DNA from: Aurantiochytrium sp. KH105
Lineage: Eukaryota > Sar > Bigyra > Thraustochytrida > Thraustochytriidae
DNA length: 64,000 nt
Direction of reading: 5' to 3'
Assembly: GCA_003116975.1 (NCBI GenBank)
Contig: BGKB01000143.1
Span: forward strand, 186,001 to 250,000
The notes beneath the pieces are model-generated. The model searched no databases. It saw nothing but the letters and a program-made list of their open reading frames with translations, and was not told the DNA's origin. The translations under genes and the position numbers were made by a program. Position 1 is the first letter of the stretch. Each line of letters starts with the position of its first letter. Shown piece after piece: positions 1-10,727 of this stretch.

Positions 1-11
1 CAGCTCAAGTC

Positions 12-2541
12 ATGGCGCCACCAGAGAATGGGATTCGCGTGTACCTTCGCGTGCGGCCCACCAAGCGGCCCAGTGGTTTTCTACGTCTCGATGAGGATGA
101 TCCTAGTCGTGTCGATTTCGAGATTCCCCCCGATGTGGCCGCGAGCCATAATGCCAAGTCCACGTACAAGTTCAAATTCAATGGCATCATCGATCAGGAT
201 GCCAAGCAAGATGAGGTTTTCGATCGTGTTGCCAAGGTAAGTCGAATGCAGGGATTCGTCGCTCGCTGTTCCAGGAGATGTTCATGCGCTAACTGTACCT
301 TCATTCTCTTCTTTGTTCTCGCAGGATGCGGCCCTTAGCGCCATGGAAGGCTTTAACGCAACGGTTTTCGCGTACGGCCAGACAGGCTCGGGTAAAACGT
401 TCACCATGACCGGTGGAGCTGAAAGATATGTTGATCGTGGCATTATTCCGAGAGCGCTCTCCTTGGTCTTTGAAGAAGTCGAAAAACGGAGTGATGTGCA
501 AATCACGACACATATTTCATACCTGGAGATTTACAACGACGCAGGCTATGATTTGCTTGATCCGTCACACGAATACAAGGGTCTCGAAGACCTCCCAAAG
601 GTGAGCATGATGGAGGATGAAGATGGCAATGTGCACCTAAAAAACCTTTCCATGCACGTTGCCAACACAGAGGAGGACGCCTTGAATCTGCTCTTTCTCG
701 GCGACACAAATCGCGCTATTAGCGAGACACCGATGAACTTGGCATCTTCTCGATCGCACTGCATTTTCACCATCTCTCTTGAGATGCGCAAGGCTGGCTC
801 CGATGTGATTCGCCGGAGCAAGCTGCATCTTGTGGACCTTGCCGGTTCAGAGCGGGTGCACAAAACAAGCTCTAGCGGCCAGCTGCTGCGCGAAGCAAAA
901 CACATCAACAGCTCTCTACACTTTCTAGAAATGGTTATTGTCGCACTCCACGAAAGATCCTCTCGAGGCCGGCAGCATATTCCGTATCGAAACTCTATGA
1001 TGACCAACGTATTGCGAGACAGTCTGGGAGGCAACTGCAAGACGACCATGGTGGCAACAATCTCTTTGGAGAAGTCAAACACGGAGGAGAGTATTTCAAC
1101 GTGTCGATTCGCGCAACGTGTGGCACTTGTGCAAAACGATGCTCTTGTCAATGAGGAAGTAGACCCTGCAATGCTCATCAAGCGTCTCAAGGCGGAGGTC
1201 GCCGCTCTACGAGAGGAGGTCGCCTTTCTCAAAGGCGAACGCGATCCGAATGCACCGGGTGCGGGCCAACGCATCGATCAGCTCGAGATGAAGCGGCTGC
1301 GCGGGATTGTGTCCGACTGGGTGGAGGCGCAAAGGTCTCGCGATTCGGAAACGAAAGGTTCCGAGGACGAAAGCGGCATTGACATGCTGCAACCGGGAGA
1401 GCTCACCTTTGAGCGCATACATGCATGTTTTCAGATCCTTCGCGAAATGGCTGCAGAAGACCGTAGCGACGCAGCGGGAACCGGCAAAGGTTCTTCATCT
1501 CATGGCGAGCGAGACGACGCCAAAGAGGAGGAGATCGCAGCGCTTAAAGAGCAAATTCAACAGCGCAACAATGAGATTGCTATCCTCGTCAACATGGTCA
1601 AGCAGGGACGCGCGCAAGAAAACGGGGAGCTCCCTTTGGTTACTTCGGGATCCAGTGCAGGTGCGGCCGAGGCGTGGCATGCTCCGCGAGGAGGTAGTGA
1701 GACAAAGTCTTCTGTCGAAGGCAATGGTGAATCAAAATCTCAAGGCTCCCTCGGGGCCTCGATTATTGCAGCTGCGCCCACGACGCGCCGACCCGTAGGT
1801 CCGATGGCCCCGGTGCCCCCATCTGAGGTTCTTGCAGACAAAGATCGTGCGCTCGACTACTTCAAGCGGCATTATCCGAGCATCAAGGCAATCAACGAGA
1901 ACAAGAGACTGCTCAAGGACAAGTATGCATTGGCCAAGCAGATTGGCGCAACAGTAAATGCCTCGCGTGGGGAGATTACGCGCTTGAAAACCGAGATCGA
2001 GCAAGTTCGCGCGCAACGCGCGGTCCAGTCCGTCGTGAATGGCGAAGGCAAGCTTGACGAAGCCGAGGAAGAGCGTGCTCTGTCAGCCGAGTCGGAACGT
2101 ATGGCTGAAATCGATAACCACAAAACGAACTACAAGCGCAGCTTCCAGGAACTCAAAGAATTGAAAAAGGAGATCGAACGCATCCAGTCTACTCTTCAAA
2201 AGGGCCGTCTCAAGCTGCAGAATGAGTTCGAGGCATGGTATGGCGTCGTGCTGCGGCAAGGTTTGGCCCAGCCTTCCATGCCCAGCCAGACCGCATCGGG
2301 TCGCTCAGAAGACACAAGAACGGTCGCCCATTCAAGCGAAGGCTCTGCGATGCGAAAGTCGCGAGGGGCGCCACGACCAGGCCTTCCAGGTGTCCCCAAG
2401 GTCCATCACTCGGAAACTACGCTCCCGTCTGGGACCAATTCTGCAATTCCACTCACCGGCAACCAGGAGGCAGACGCTGATATACTTGCCTTTTACAAGG
2501 CCAAAGAGGCGCTCATGCAGCGCTCTCGACTGAAAAAGTAA
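12..2541 (+). CDS. KIF6: KIF6-like kinesin (kinesin-9 family), flagellar motor protein
   Basis: Microtubule motor of the kinesin-9 family, whose KIF6/KIF9 members work in cilia and flagella. Two exons, 12-236 and 325-2541, join in phase 0 to give 813 residues. The motor domain is N-terminal: P-loop GQTGSGKT at about residues 93-100, switch I SSRSH at 216-220, switch II DLAGSE at 246-251. The N-terminus (RVYLRVRPT), the GGAERYVDRGIIPR stretch and the phrase LEIYNDAGYDLLDP follow KIF6 as I know it, rather than generic kinesin-1. After about residue 360 the protein is charged and coiled-coil-like. It ends with a short basic tail (AFYKAKEALMQRSRLKK) of the kind seen in KIF6/KIF9. The ATG at 12 is only 11 bases from the window edge, so an upstream exon or promoter cannot be judged. 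KIF9 is the alternative, but the motor reads closer to KIF6. Confidence 0.93.
237..324 (+). other. Spliceosomal intron of the KIF6-like gene
   Basis: The donor GTAAGT follows GCC AAG at 236. The acceptor TTCTCGCAG ends at 324 after a T/C-rich run. Reading through would break the kinesin motor between VFDRVAK and DAALSAMEGF, which are continuous in the family. Length 88 bp, phase 0. Confidence 0.93.
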
Positions 2542-3235
2542 TTTGCTAAAATGTGACTGGCAGACAGAGACAGATCGGTATAGAAGGAACGAGCGGGACA
2601 TTTATTTTTTCCCATTCTTTCTTTGTTTCTTTGTTTCTTCCTCGCTTCGTGTCACGTATCAAACACGACATGTTGGTCGGTCAGACAACCAAATAAGGTG
2701 AACGCTAGTCGCCGCTCCAATTTCGTATTTTCACCCGCTCCTTTCCTTTCCGGCCGTTCTAGTAAAAATCACGGCCTTGGACTCGAGATGTGACGAGTAC
2801 ACACCCTGACCGGATTTTTTTTCTTCCATCAACTTGGGAGGAGTCCATTTTGGAGCGCGGAGCACTGGAGCACGCCGAAAACTGGAGTCCAAGAGGCTGG
2901 TGCGTCTTTGGCCCTGCGTGCGTGTGGACGCGGGAAATCGGGGGAGACGCGATTGCAGCCCAATAGCGTTTACGAAGGCAGGTCTCGCAGCCTACTTAAG
3001 ACTGGACGAGGTTGCTTCGGGCCAACAGCCTGCAAACCTTGTTTTCGACGGCAATTGCGCACGCGCGCTTTGCTTTGCCCTGGGGCAAAGACCAGGGCGC
3101 AAAAGGGCCAGACCTGTGGCAAGCTCCTTTGTACGCGCGCAAGCGCGGTCTTCAAGGACGATAGCTTTGCCTTGCCCAAGCGTCTCGCAAAAGAGCTGAG
3201 CACACGTGCTCGTGTTCCATTGACAGACAGAAAGG
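2542..3235. other. Intergenic spacer between KIF6 and the next gene
   Basis: About 690 bp between two genes on the same strand. The first part holds T-rich stretches (2600-2640, 2813-2826) typical of a 3' flank. The second half is GC-rich and open in several frames but shows no recognisable protein. It presumably carries the KIF6 terminator and the promoter of the gene at 3236. Confidence 0.6.
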
Positions 3236-4738
3236 ATGGCGCTCTTTGAGAGATCCCCGCGGCCCGACTGCACGGTCGAAGGCCATGGCTTTATCACGCG
3301 CCTCGGCCTCTTCGCGCACGGCGTGCAGTCCAACCCGCTCGTCGGTCCCGCCTCGTACATGACGCACACGAACACGTACACGGAAGCTGGGCAGAAACAT
3401 CTCGAGGCGATGTGCCAGCAATGGACTCGCAAGGCCGTTCAGAACGCCATTGACGAGGAGAATGGTCTGCACGATATTGGTCCGCCGATCACCAAGCGCA
3501 AAGCTTGTGCTACGCCTCTGGCGTCCTTGCTCCGAGAAATTGAAAAGGGTCGCATGCCTACAGACGTCTTGCCCGCCTCGTACTACCAGGAGACAATTGG
3601 TATTTCCAAGTCGTTCAATGTTCAGTCCACGGACCATCCCTCCGCCAAGGTCGGAGAGCGACTTTTGCGAAGCTCGACGCGCGACCGAGGTCGTGACCAG
3701 AACCGCCAAGATCGTCCCTCGCGTCGGTCGCGATCAGCACCTTCGAAGAAACGCAGCAACAAGTCAACCAGAAAGTCGCACCGTTCCAAATTCGCTGAAG
3801 CCCTCGTAGCCGAGGCTCGTGCTGTGGCTCGCGCTGTCGATGATACGGACAGGGAGCTCTCTCTTACCGAGCAAGCATACCTCGAACAGTCTCTCCAAAA
3901 GGCCTCCCGCGCCATTCATGCCACCAAAGAGGCCTCTGCTCCACGTCGCGCCGCAGCTGCTGTAGCTGTCGCGCGCGAACGTTTGCAGAGCGGCCTTGAG
4001 TTGGGCGAGGAGCCTTCGCCTCGTCTGACACGATCTCTGTCCCGATCCCGCGACGTCGAAGAGCCAATCTCGCCCTCGCAGCCACCTTTGAGTGTACGCG
4101 CATCGAGGTTGGCTGGCAAGGAGCGGGCTCTTCGCGACCAAATCGCAGCCCTCGACGCACAGCTGCACGATCTTCAGCAGACGTGCTTGTCAACTGACGG
4201 GGCCAGCGCCGATGACGAGTTTTCGGGATCCTCTTCCTTGCGTGATGATGCGGACGTGAGTTCCGAGCAAGAGGACGAGATCGAGGAGGATGACCATGTA
4301 GTGGAAGCGGAGGAAGTTGGCGTGCGGAGCACGCGCGTCAAGACGCCGGTGCTTCTCGTTCCCGACTCAAGCTTTGGACGCTTCAAAAATGGTGAACTTC
4401 GCGTTGTCGCGAGGCGCCAGAACGGAAAGAGGGGCGAACTGACCTCGCCACGATCCGCTCGCGTGAAGTCAAACGTGTATGGCCAGCTCGAGCCAAACGT
4501 CTTTGTCGAATTTGAAGAGACCAAGGACGATGACGACGAGATTGACGACGAGGTTGACGACGGCGAGGAGGAAATTGGCTTTGCGATTGCTCGTGTGAAG
4601 TCGGCCCGCTCTCACACAAGCAGAAAGCGCCGTAGCGGCAAGGCGGCCTCGCTGTCGCCTGTTGTGAGCGCAGTGCGCGACATTATGGCCGAGCTTTCCC
4701 TTTCGCCTCGGAACCTTCGCAAATCACTTGCATATTGA
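3236..4738 (+). CDS. Uncharacterised 500-residue protein, candidate flagellar by position
   Basis: I do not recognise a family. The ATG at 3236 opens a 500-residue frame with steady codon use and no intron. The first 130 residues look folded; one short piece (NPLVGPASYMTH) loosely resembles proline-glycine motifs of microtubule inner proteins, which is weak. Residues about 145-185 are Arg/Ser/Lys-rich. Residues 190-310 are alanine-rich and helical, probably coiled coil. Residues 325-375 and 425-450 are very acidic (runs of D and E), and the tail is basic. The gene sits head-to-tail behind a KIF6-like kinesin and tail-to-tail with a DRC8-like gene, both flagellar, so an axonemal role is a reasonable guess and nothing more. 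Confidence 0.75.
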   Translation: MALFERSPRPDCTVEGHGFITRLGLFAHGVQSNPLVGPASYMTHTNTYTEAGQKHLEAMCQQWTRKAVQNAIDEENGLHDIGPPITKRKACATPLASLLREIEKGRMPTDVLPASYYQETIGISKSFNVQSTDHPSAKVGERLLRSSTRDRGRDQNRQDRPSRRSRSAPSKKRSNKSTRKSHRSKFAEALVAEARAVARAVDDTDRELSLTEQAYLEQSLQKASRAIHATKEASAPRRAAAAVAVARERLQSGLELGEEPSPRLTRSLSRSRDVEEPISPSQPPLSVRASRLAGKERALRDQIAALDAQLHDLQQTCLSTDGASADDEFSGSSSLRDDADVSSEQEDEIEEDDHVVEAEEVGVRSTRVKTPVLLVPDSSFGRFKNGELRVVARRQNGKRGELTSPRSARVKSNVYGQLEPNVFVEFEETKDDDDEIDDEVDDGEEEIGFAIARVKSARSHTSRKRRSGKAASLSPVVSAVRDIMAELSLSPRNLRKSLAY

Positions 4739-5211
4739 TCTCGAGCAATGATGGCGACCGGCCCAACTTTCGTACGATATCTCACCACCTCACTCTTGAA
4801 ATTAGATAATATTATAGCGTTGGAATAGCTAGACCCTATTGTTGATTCTTTCTTGAACACTTGGAGGATCGCAAGCAAAAAATGCATGCAACTGAGACCG
4901 CTTTTCCATATGTGTTTTTTGGAAAGATCAAGTTACATGGCCTGCTGCTGCTGCTGCTGCCGGTGTAACGTTTTCAGCGAAACCCTTTGGGCCTGGTGAT
5001 GCTAACGAACGGTCGGAACGCGAGCTATACTTGTCAAGCTAGATATAAAGCTCGGCACGCTAGCTATAGACACTACATCTAGACTCATATCCTCTCTTTT
5101 TTTTCACTATTTATTTTTCTTTCCAAGCTTGTCGCTTGCAGAGATGTTATGAAATACAAGTATTCTTTGGTTACATAGTCTGCTGGTTTTTGAACGATTT
5201 TCCCCTTCTTC
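4739..5211. other. Convergent intergenic region with a short CTG run
   Basis: Spacer between two genes that end towards each other. It is AT-richer than its flanks and includes (CTG)6 at 4942-4959. I see no gene; it should hold the 3' ends of both transcripts. Confidence 0.6.
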
Positions 5212-5877
5212 TTAGCTGATTGGAGACGATGCCGATGTGAGTTCTGCGAGACGATCGTCAAGCTGACTAATGCAGAGACTTGCATAGTCCTCGTAGTAGA
5301 TGCGGCCCGAGCTAATGTCTTGCGACACATTCAGGAAAGACTCAAGCTCTTTCTGCTTGAACGGGTGCGTGCCCATTTGCTTGAGCAGCTCTTTAAAATA
5401 TTCAACCTCCACATAGCCGACATTCTCCGTGTCCACCGCACGAAAGGCACTTATCAGGACATCGTAAGCTTCGGCAGGATAAAGATTCTGTTCGATGATC
5501 TCGAGCATGCGAGGCTCGAACTTCTCGAGCGTCACGTAGGCATCAGGTTCGTCGCTCTGCATCGTAGGAAGGATATTCTCCTCGACTTCTTCGTCACTTG
5601 GAAATTGGCCAAGATATCGCATCACCGTACGCACATCCTCTTGCACGACGCGCTCCTCGCCTTCCTTGTCAAAAAGTAAAAAAGCATTCTTGATGTTCTC
5701 TCGATGTCGCTTTGTCGTCGCACTTTCCTCGACAACGACTGGGACATCGCCAGCGCCGTCCGCGTCGGCCTCTTTGCCCTCCTCGGCGCCCTTCTTCTTC
5801 CCTCCCTTCTTTCCCTTGCCCATCTTTGCAAAGCTTGCGCGCGAGAGAAGCGCGTCGCTACGCTCGTCAATGGGCAT
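5212..5877 (-). CDS. DRC8: EFCAB2/DRC8-like EF-hand protein of the nexin-dynein regulatory complex
   Basis: 221 residues, calmodulin-like. The body matches the layout of EFCAB2/DRC8: an IKNAFLLFD helix, RTVMRYLG, a FEPRMLEII segment, then AFRAVDTENVGYVEVEYFKELL and YEDYASLCISQL. EF-hand loops are degenerate; the third, DTENVGYVEVEYF, keeps the most ligand positions, so calcium binding is uncertain. Residues 19-45 are a Lys/Gly-rich leader (MGKGKKGGKKKG) absent from short animal forms. Translation could begin at the second Met (5823) rather than 5877; both are in frame and I kept the longer. In Chlamydomonas and animals DRC8 is a subunit of the axonemal N-DRC that governs flagellar bending. 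Confidence 0.85.
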   Translation of the reverse strand: MPIDERSDALLSRASFAKMGKGKKGGKKKGAEEGKEADADGAGDVPVVVEESATTKRHRENIKNAFLLFDKEGEERVVQEDVRTVMRYLGQFPSDEEVEENILPTMQSDEPDAYVTLEKFEPRMLEIIEQNLYPAEAYDVLISAFRAVDTENVGYVEVEYFKELLKQMGTHPFKQKELESFLNVSQDISSGRIYYEDYASLCISQLDDRLAELTSASSPIS

Positions 5878-6866
5878 TGATCGATCGTCGCGCTATCATG
5901 TATCCGTTGAAATGAAGGTGCGCCACCATGGTTTTTAGTGCCACCACTGGCAGTGGCACTAGGCCTACTACCGGAGCAGCCTAGGCTACTTGGCCTACTG
6001 CTATCATGGAATAGCTGCGCTGGTAGTGAGAGAGCTTTGGACGAAGCGTGATGGGGCTGGGTCTCACATTCAAAGCGGACCTCGTAAACTCATGTAACCA
6101 AGCAAGAGGAATCGCTTGCTCCAGCACGCTTCGAATTGAGCTCCTTTGATCAAAAGATAAAAACAAACATTGTTGGCTCGCCGCGCTTCTTTAGTAACCA
6201 CTCAACAAGGATGTGCGACGAGCTCGCTGTCGTCAAGTACTTCTTTTCCTCTCTCTTTCTTACGAGTACATTGTGTTTCTGGCACATTGGTTGTTTGATT
6301 GATCAAACAGATTTTTCTAGAAAAAAGTTGAGAGTATCCCGAGATCGAGACTGCAATGGCCGGCCGGCCGGGAGACGGCGGGAAGCATCTCCGACACCTC
6401 AGGCTGGCTGCTGAGTGGCGACCCGCCAGCCAGCTCTACTCGAAGGTCATCATGATTTTATTGCCGCTGCGGCTCGAGCTGCCCCTGACCTGACGCGCGC
6501 GTTCAAGCTGCCAGCCCTGTTGCCCATTTTTCCCGAATGATGATGAGGCTCACACTGACACGTATACATGAATAAGTCTCTGCCAGCGGCGGCCTCGAGC
6601 AAATTGGCATCGTCTCGTGGCGCCGTCGAGCGAAGACGCGGAGCACGAGGCACGCACGCTCGCAGACAACGCTCGCGGCTGCGGCGCCGACGCGGAGAAA
6701 GAAGAGCGGCCAGCCCACGCGGCGCGCTGAGAGGGACGCGCGAGCGCCAACTAGGAAGCGCCGGGACGCTCGGCCGGGGACGCATTTCTCCAAGGCGGAC
6801 GCTGCACGAGGCCGTGGCCAAGAAGCACAGCGTTCACGCGAGCACGCAAAGAAGAGAGACAAGAGA
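5878..6866. other. Divergent promoter region between DRC8-like and J-protein genes
   Basis: About 990 bp between two outward-facing starts. It holds a perfect 8-bp-arm inverted repeat (5937-5960), several copies of a GGCCTACT-like word near 5961-5999, and a GC-rich block (6470-6830) that is open in several frames. That block reads as arginine-rich nonsense and is not called as a gene. Confidence 0.6.
5937..5960. repeat. Inverted repeat (hairpin) upstream of the DRC8-like gene
   Basis: Arms AGTGCCAC and GTGGCACT are exact reverse complements around an 8-base centre. The repeat lies about 60 bp upstream of the DRC8-like start. Possible protein-binding palindrome or chance. Confidence 0.6.
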
Positions 6867-8039
6867 ATGTCGGCGAGCTCGGATGACTACTACAAGGTGC
6901 TGGGCGTGAGCCGTGACGCCTCCGATGCCGAGATCAAGAAGGCGTATCGGAAACTGGCAATCAAGCACCATCCGGACAAGAACCCAGACAATCGAGAGGC
7001 CGCCGAGGAGAAATTCAAGGCTGTCGCGAACGCGTACCAGGTTCTTAGCGACAAGGAGAAGCGCAAAATCTATGATCAGTTTGGCAAGGCAGGCCTCGAG
7101 GGCGGCATGCCCGGTGGTGGCGGTGGTGGTGGCTTTAGCGGTGGCATGCCAGGCGGCATGGGAGGCATGCCGGGTGGCATGCACTTCTCCTCTGCCGACG
7201 ACATCTTCAAGGAGTTCTTCGGTAGCTCCGATCCCTTTCAGGCCTTCTTTAGCGGCGGCATGGGTGGCGGCATGGGTGGCGGCATGGGCGGCATGGGTGG
7301 CGGCATGGGCGGTCCCGGCATTCAGTTCCAAACTATGGGTGGCGGCCCTGGCGGTTTCTCGTTTCAACAAGGTGGTTCACCTTTCGGTGGCATGGGCGGC
7401 ATGGGTGGTATGCCAGGTGGTATGGGTGGCATGGGCGGTATGCCAGGCGGCATGGGTGGCATGCAAGGTGGCATGCCCGGAGGCTTTGGAGGTATGCCTG
7501 GCGGCATGGGTGGCTTTCCTCAGCAGCAAGGAAACGCCAGTCCTCCCCCACCTGGCGTCTTCAAACCCAACACAATCGTCATGCTCAAGGGTCTTACCAA
7601 TAAGCCACAGTACAATGGCACCGAGGGCCGAATTGCTCGCTTCGATCCGTCGACGTCCCGCTATATTGTACAACTTGATGAGGGTGATGGCCAACTTTCT
7701 CTGCGGCGTGAAAATTTGCAGCAATGGGTCAATGGCGTCGAGCTCACCGGCGTTGCAAGTAAGCCAGCTCTCAATGGCCAGCGTGGTCTCTTGTTCGATT
7801 ACAATGCTGCCAAGCACCGTTGCTCCGTGCGCACCCCGCAAGGCTCGATGAGCTTCCAAATGACAAGCATCATCCTCCCGGTTGGAACCGTCGTCCAGGT
7901 CGTTAATTTGTCTAGTACACCAAAGTACAATGGCCGCTGGGGAACCATCACCAACGTTGATCGCGGGGCCGGGCGCTACACAGTGGCTCTTTCAGACTCG
8001 GAGAATGTTCGTTTGCGCTACGAAAAGGTGCACCCGTAA
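6867..8039 (+). CDS. J-domain co-chaperone with G/M-rich linker and three C-terminal NG-type beta repeats
   Basis: 390 residues, ATG in a good context. Residues 6-72 are a full J domain with the HPD triad at 35-37, so it should stimulate an Hsp70 ATPase. Residues 79-225 are a long glycine/methionine linker built from GGMGG and GMPGG units. Residues 230-390 are not the usual DnaJ class A/B substrate-binding domains. Instead there are three units of about 50 residues, each with a hydrophobic strand, a P-x-(Y/L)-NG turn (PQYNG, PALNG, PKYNG), then G-x-(I/L) and a strand ending in charged residues. Such small barrel-like repeats occur in many algal and protist proteins; their ligand is unknown to me. 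No zinc finger is present. The next gene is convergent. Confidence 0.9.
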   Translation: MSASSDDYYKVLGVSRDASDAEIKKAYRKLAIKHHPDKNPDNREAAEEKFKAVANAYQVLSDKEKRKIYDQFGKAGLEGGMPGGGGGGGFSGGMPGGMGGMPGGMHFSSADDIFKEFFGSSDPFQAFFSGGMGGGMGGGMGGMGGGMGGPGIQFQTMGGGPGGFSFQQGGSPFGGMGGMGGMPGGMGGMGGMPGGMGGMQGGMPGGFGGMPGGMGGFPQQQGNASPPPPGVFKPNTIVMLKGLTNKPQYNGTEGRIARFDPSTSRYIVQLDEGDGQLSLRRENLQQWVNGVELTGVASKPALNGQRGLLFDYNAAKHRCSVRTPQGSMSFQMTSIILPVGTVVQVVNLSSTPKYNGRWGTITNVDRGAGRYTVALSDSENVRLRYEKVHP

Positions 8040-8542
8040 ACTACCGACTTTGCATGCCAGTAGGGTCTGCCTGCTGCTCTTCTGTCCAGCCTCCTTCTTT
8101 ATAAATTTTGGCAAAAGAGTCAGACATTGGAAAAAGCCACACAAGAGCTTTCGCAAGCACACTAGGTACCAATCCACATTACCAGGACGATTGCAGTTTA
8201 GTTGGTATATTTTCTCTTTTTCCCGGCCACCAAAGTGAATTTATTGACGTGAGTTCGTGAAAGCGCAAAAGAAGAAATTGCATTTGATAGAAAAAAAAGT
8301 GTACCCAAAATAAGCTTGAAGATCGGATGAGAAAGCCTTCACACAAAAAAGAAGAGACCTGGCAAGGCCAAAAACGGAAGGTTTCTCAAAGAGCTCTGCA
8401 TGAGCGACCGCAAACGGGAATTTGGCGCCGTCGAGCTGGCAAAAAATTGACATATCGTCAAGTGCAACGCCAAGCAACGCGTGCACGATGTGAAATCAAA
8501 ACTGAAGTGGTCCTTGCTCAGAAAGAGAAAGAGAGACAGCGC
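8040..8542. other. Convergent intergenic region
   Basis: Spacer between the 3' ends of the J-protein and pseudokinase genes. AT-richer, with A-rich runs near 8290-8350. No gene seen. Confidence 0.6.
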
Positions 8543-9623
8543 TCAGCACGCGGTCGTCTCGTTCGTCGGGGATGGGACCCAGGGGGGCGTAAGACGCATC
8601 GCGTGAACATCATTCCAGCTGAGAGAAAGGAAGAAGTCATGTTCTCGAATGCCGCGAAGACCGCCGCGACGCCGGGAACCCAAACGCCATGCTCGCTTCG
8701 GGATGAGAAGGTTGCAAACAAAACTCCATGCAGCGGAGTCCTCACAAGGCGCCGCATTTTCTGGCATTGGAAGTGCATGCATTGGCCGCATTTCGAACTC
8801 CGCGCTGTCGCTCAGCTCACGACAAGGTTCCTGCCCAAAGAGCATCTCGTGCACAGCAACGCCGACGCGCCACCAGTCATCGAGAATGGCGTTGCTTTCC
8901 TTGATTGTCCGCGTTGCGCACGCGATTCCGCCGCGACGGGTTGTATCGAGGAATGCAGGCTGTGATTCTTCTGTAGTGGCTTCGAAGTTGATGAGCATGA
9001 GATGCCCGTTTCCAGTAATTTGGAGATCGTCCAGGGACAAAGCATTGTGTGCCATGCTTCGTGCATGGAGACACGAGAGGGCATCGACAATTTCTGTAGC
9101 GTAAAATCGGGTGGCGTCCACGGTGAGGCTGCCTTCCCGGCTGACAAGTTGCCGTAGCGTGCCGCCATGCACAAGCTCGGAAAGCGCGCAAACTTTTTGG
9201 TCCATCACAAAGAGGCTGTCGCGCGACAACAAAAAGGGATGGGGCCCGCAAGTTTTGAGAATACGAATCTCCTTGAGTGCAACCTCCACTTTAGCCTTGC
9301 TCACTTCGGAAATGGTCACCACCACGAGCTTTCTTCGCCCACAGCTCATTGCGGGGTCCGCGTCGTTGTCATCGCCACCCTTGCCTCTCGCCCACACGCT
9401 CATGCGAAGTGACGTAGAACCAAGACGAGATGCTCGTCTTCCCCAGCGCCCTCCTTTGCTCTGCGAGTTTCGTACTGCGCAGCAGATGCTGTAAGGTCCT
9501 GGTGACCCCTGGGCGCAAACATCAAATCCACGACGGGAAAGTTCACGTGCTACCTTTCTGTCGACTCCTTTGGTCCACATTTCCGCGGGAATCTCTGAAG
9601 CAGAACGAGCATGTAGCCAATGC

Positions 9624-9659
<36 letters not shown>

Positions 9660-9883
9660 AGGCAACGCTCTTGCTCTTTGGAAGTAGCGTTGTTGCAAGC
9701 GTCAGAGCTTCTTCTCCGGAGAAGGTCGCCAAAGCTTCCGTGTTGCACTGCATTACGATTGCGGAGCCCAGGACGTGGTCTCTGGCAAAGAGATCCAGCT
9801 TCTTCTGGGTCCTCCATGGTGGGCGAGCACTGTCGAAGATGTTGCGGCATTTGCTGCGGCTCCGGCTGCGCGCCCGCGGCCAT
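8543..9883 (-). CDS. Degenerate AGC-type protein kinase, probable pseudokinase
   Basis: 446 residues from the first in-frame ATG (9883); the frame is open further upstream but without ATG. Residues 1-170 are low complexity and include 11 consecutive glutamines (about 76-86). The kinase fold starts near residue 180. The phrase SKAKVEVALKEIRILK aligns with the beta3/alphaC part of AGC kinases, but the invariant lysine position appears to be Ser. The catalytic loop reads AHNALSLDDL where active kinases have YRDLKPEN, so the catalytic Asp, Lys and Asn are Ala, Ser and Asp. DFG is NFE (about 299-301). The F-helix DDWWRVGVAVHEMLFGQEP and the end motif RLGSRRRGGLRGIREHDFF are well kept. A conserved scaffold with every catalytic residue changed argues for a non-catalytic regulator rather than decay. 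Confidence 0.8.
9626..9658. repeat. (CTG/CAG)11 trinucleotide run, polyglutamine coding
   Basis: Eleven CTG units on the plus strand, read as CAG on the minus strand. They encode an 11-glutamine tract in the pseudokinase N-terminus. Confidence 0.95.
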
Positions 9884-10682
9884 TTCTCTGCTTGCAGCTG
9901 CGTTGCGGCGACGCTCGCGACTGCAAATTGCACTCCACGTCTGCAGCGCCCGTCTTCGCCTTGCACGGAGGCGAAATGGGCCCCCGTTCCCGGACTGTTT
10001 GCTCGCTGCGGGCGTCAACAAGCACGAAGCTCTTGGGTGTACCTACGTGTGCAAAGCCTGGAGTGCATGGTCCCCAATCCCCATTACGCCGAGAGCATTG
10101 GCAGCCCTCGAGCGTGTTGTCCGCGAATCCGTGCATAAGTCCAAGCAGAGGTCGCTTAAGTGCGCCCCAGCAGATACCCCTGGGAGTTTCCTGCCGCGCC
10201 TTGCGCTCTGATAAACATGTAGGGAGGGCTCGCAGCCTTTTGCATGTCTTTGCTTTCGGTAAAGTTTCGCTTTCGCGAGTGGGCGGGCAAATATTGCGCG
10301 CCGGAGGCGGACAATTACGGACAGTGCTGCTCGGTGATTTTCTTTCGTGATCTCTGACATGATGCTCAGCTCCCTTTTTATTATAAAAATCATATTGGCT
10401 GGCCGCTGGCGAGCTCAACGTGAGACAGGGTCGACAGCGCGCAGCCGTGGTGTTGAAGTTTCTACTTGTAAGGCACACCCATGACTCTGCTGAGAAGTCA
10501 ACAGTTAAAGACGTTGCGGCTGCGGCTCTCTCAGTCGGACACCATTTGACTGCCATGGCTCAGGCAAGCAAGCTTGGCAGGAAAAAGCTACGTGGCCCAG
10601 GCTCGAGCTCGTTGTAAGTCCCATAGGTCGTCGCAACGAAAGGGGGAGGAGGGTTATGTCAAGGGGAGGGAGGGAGGGGGCA

Positions 10683-10727
<45 letters not shown>

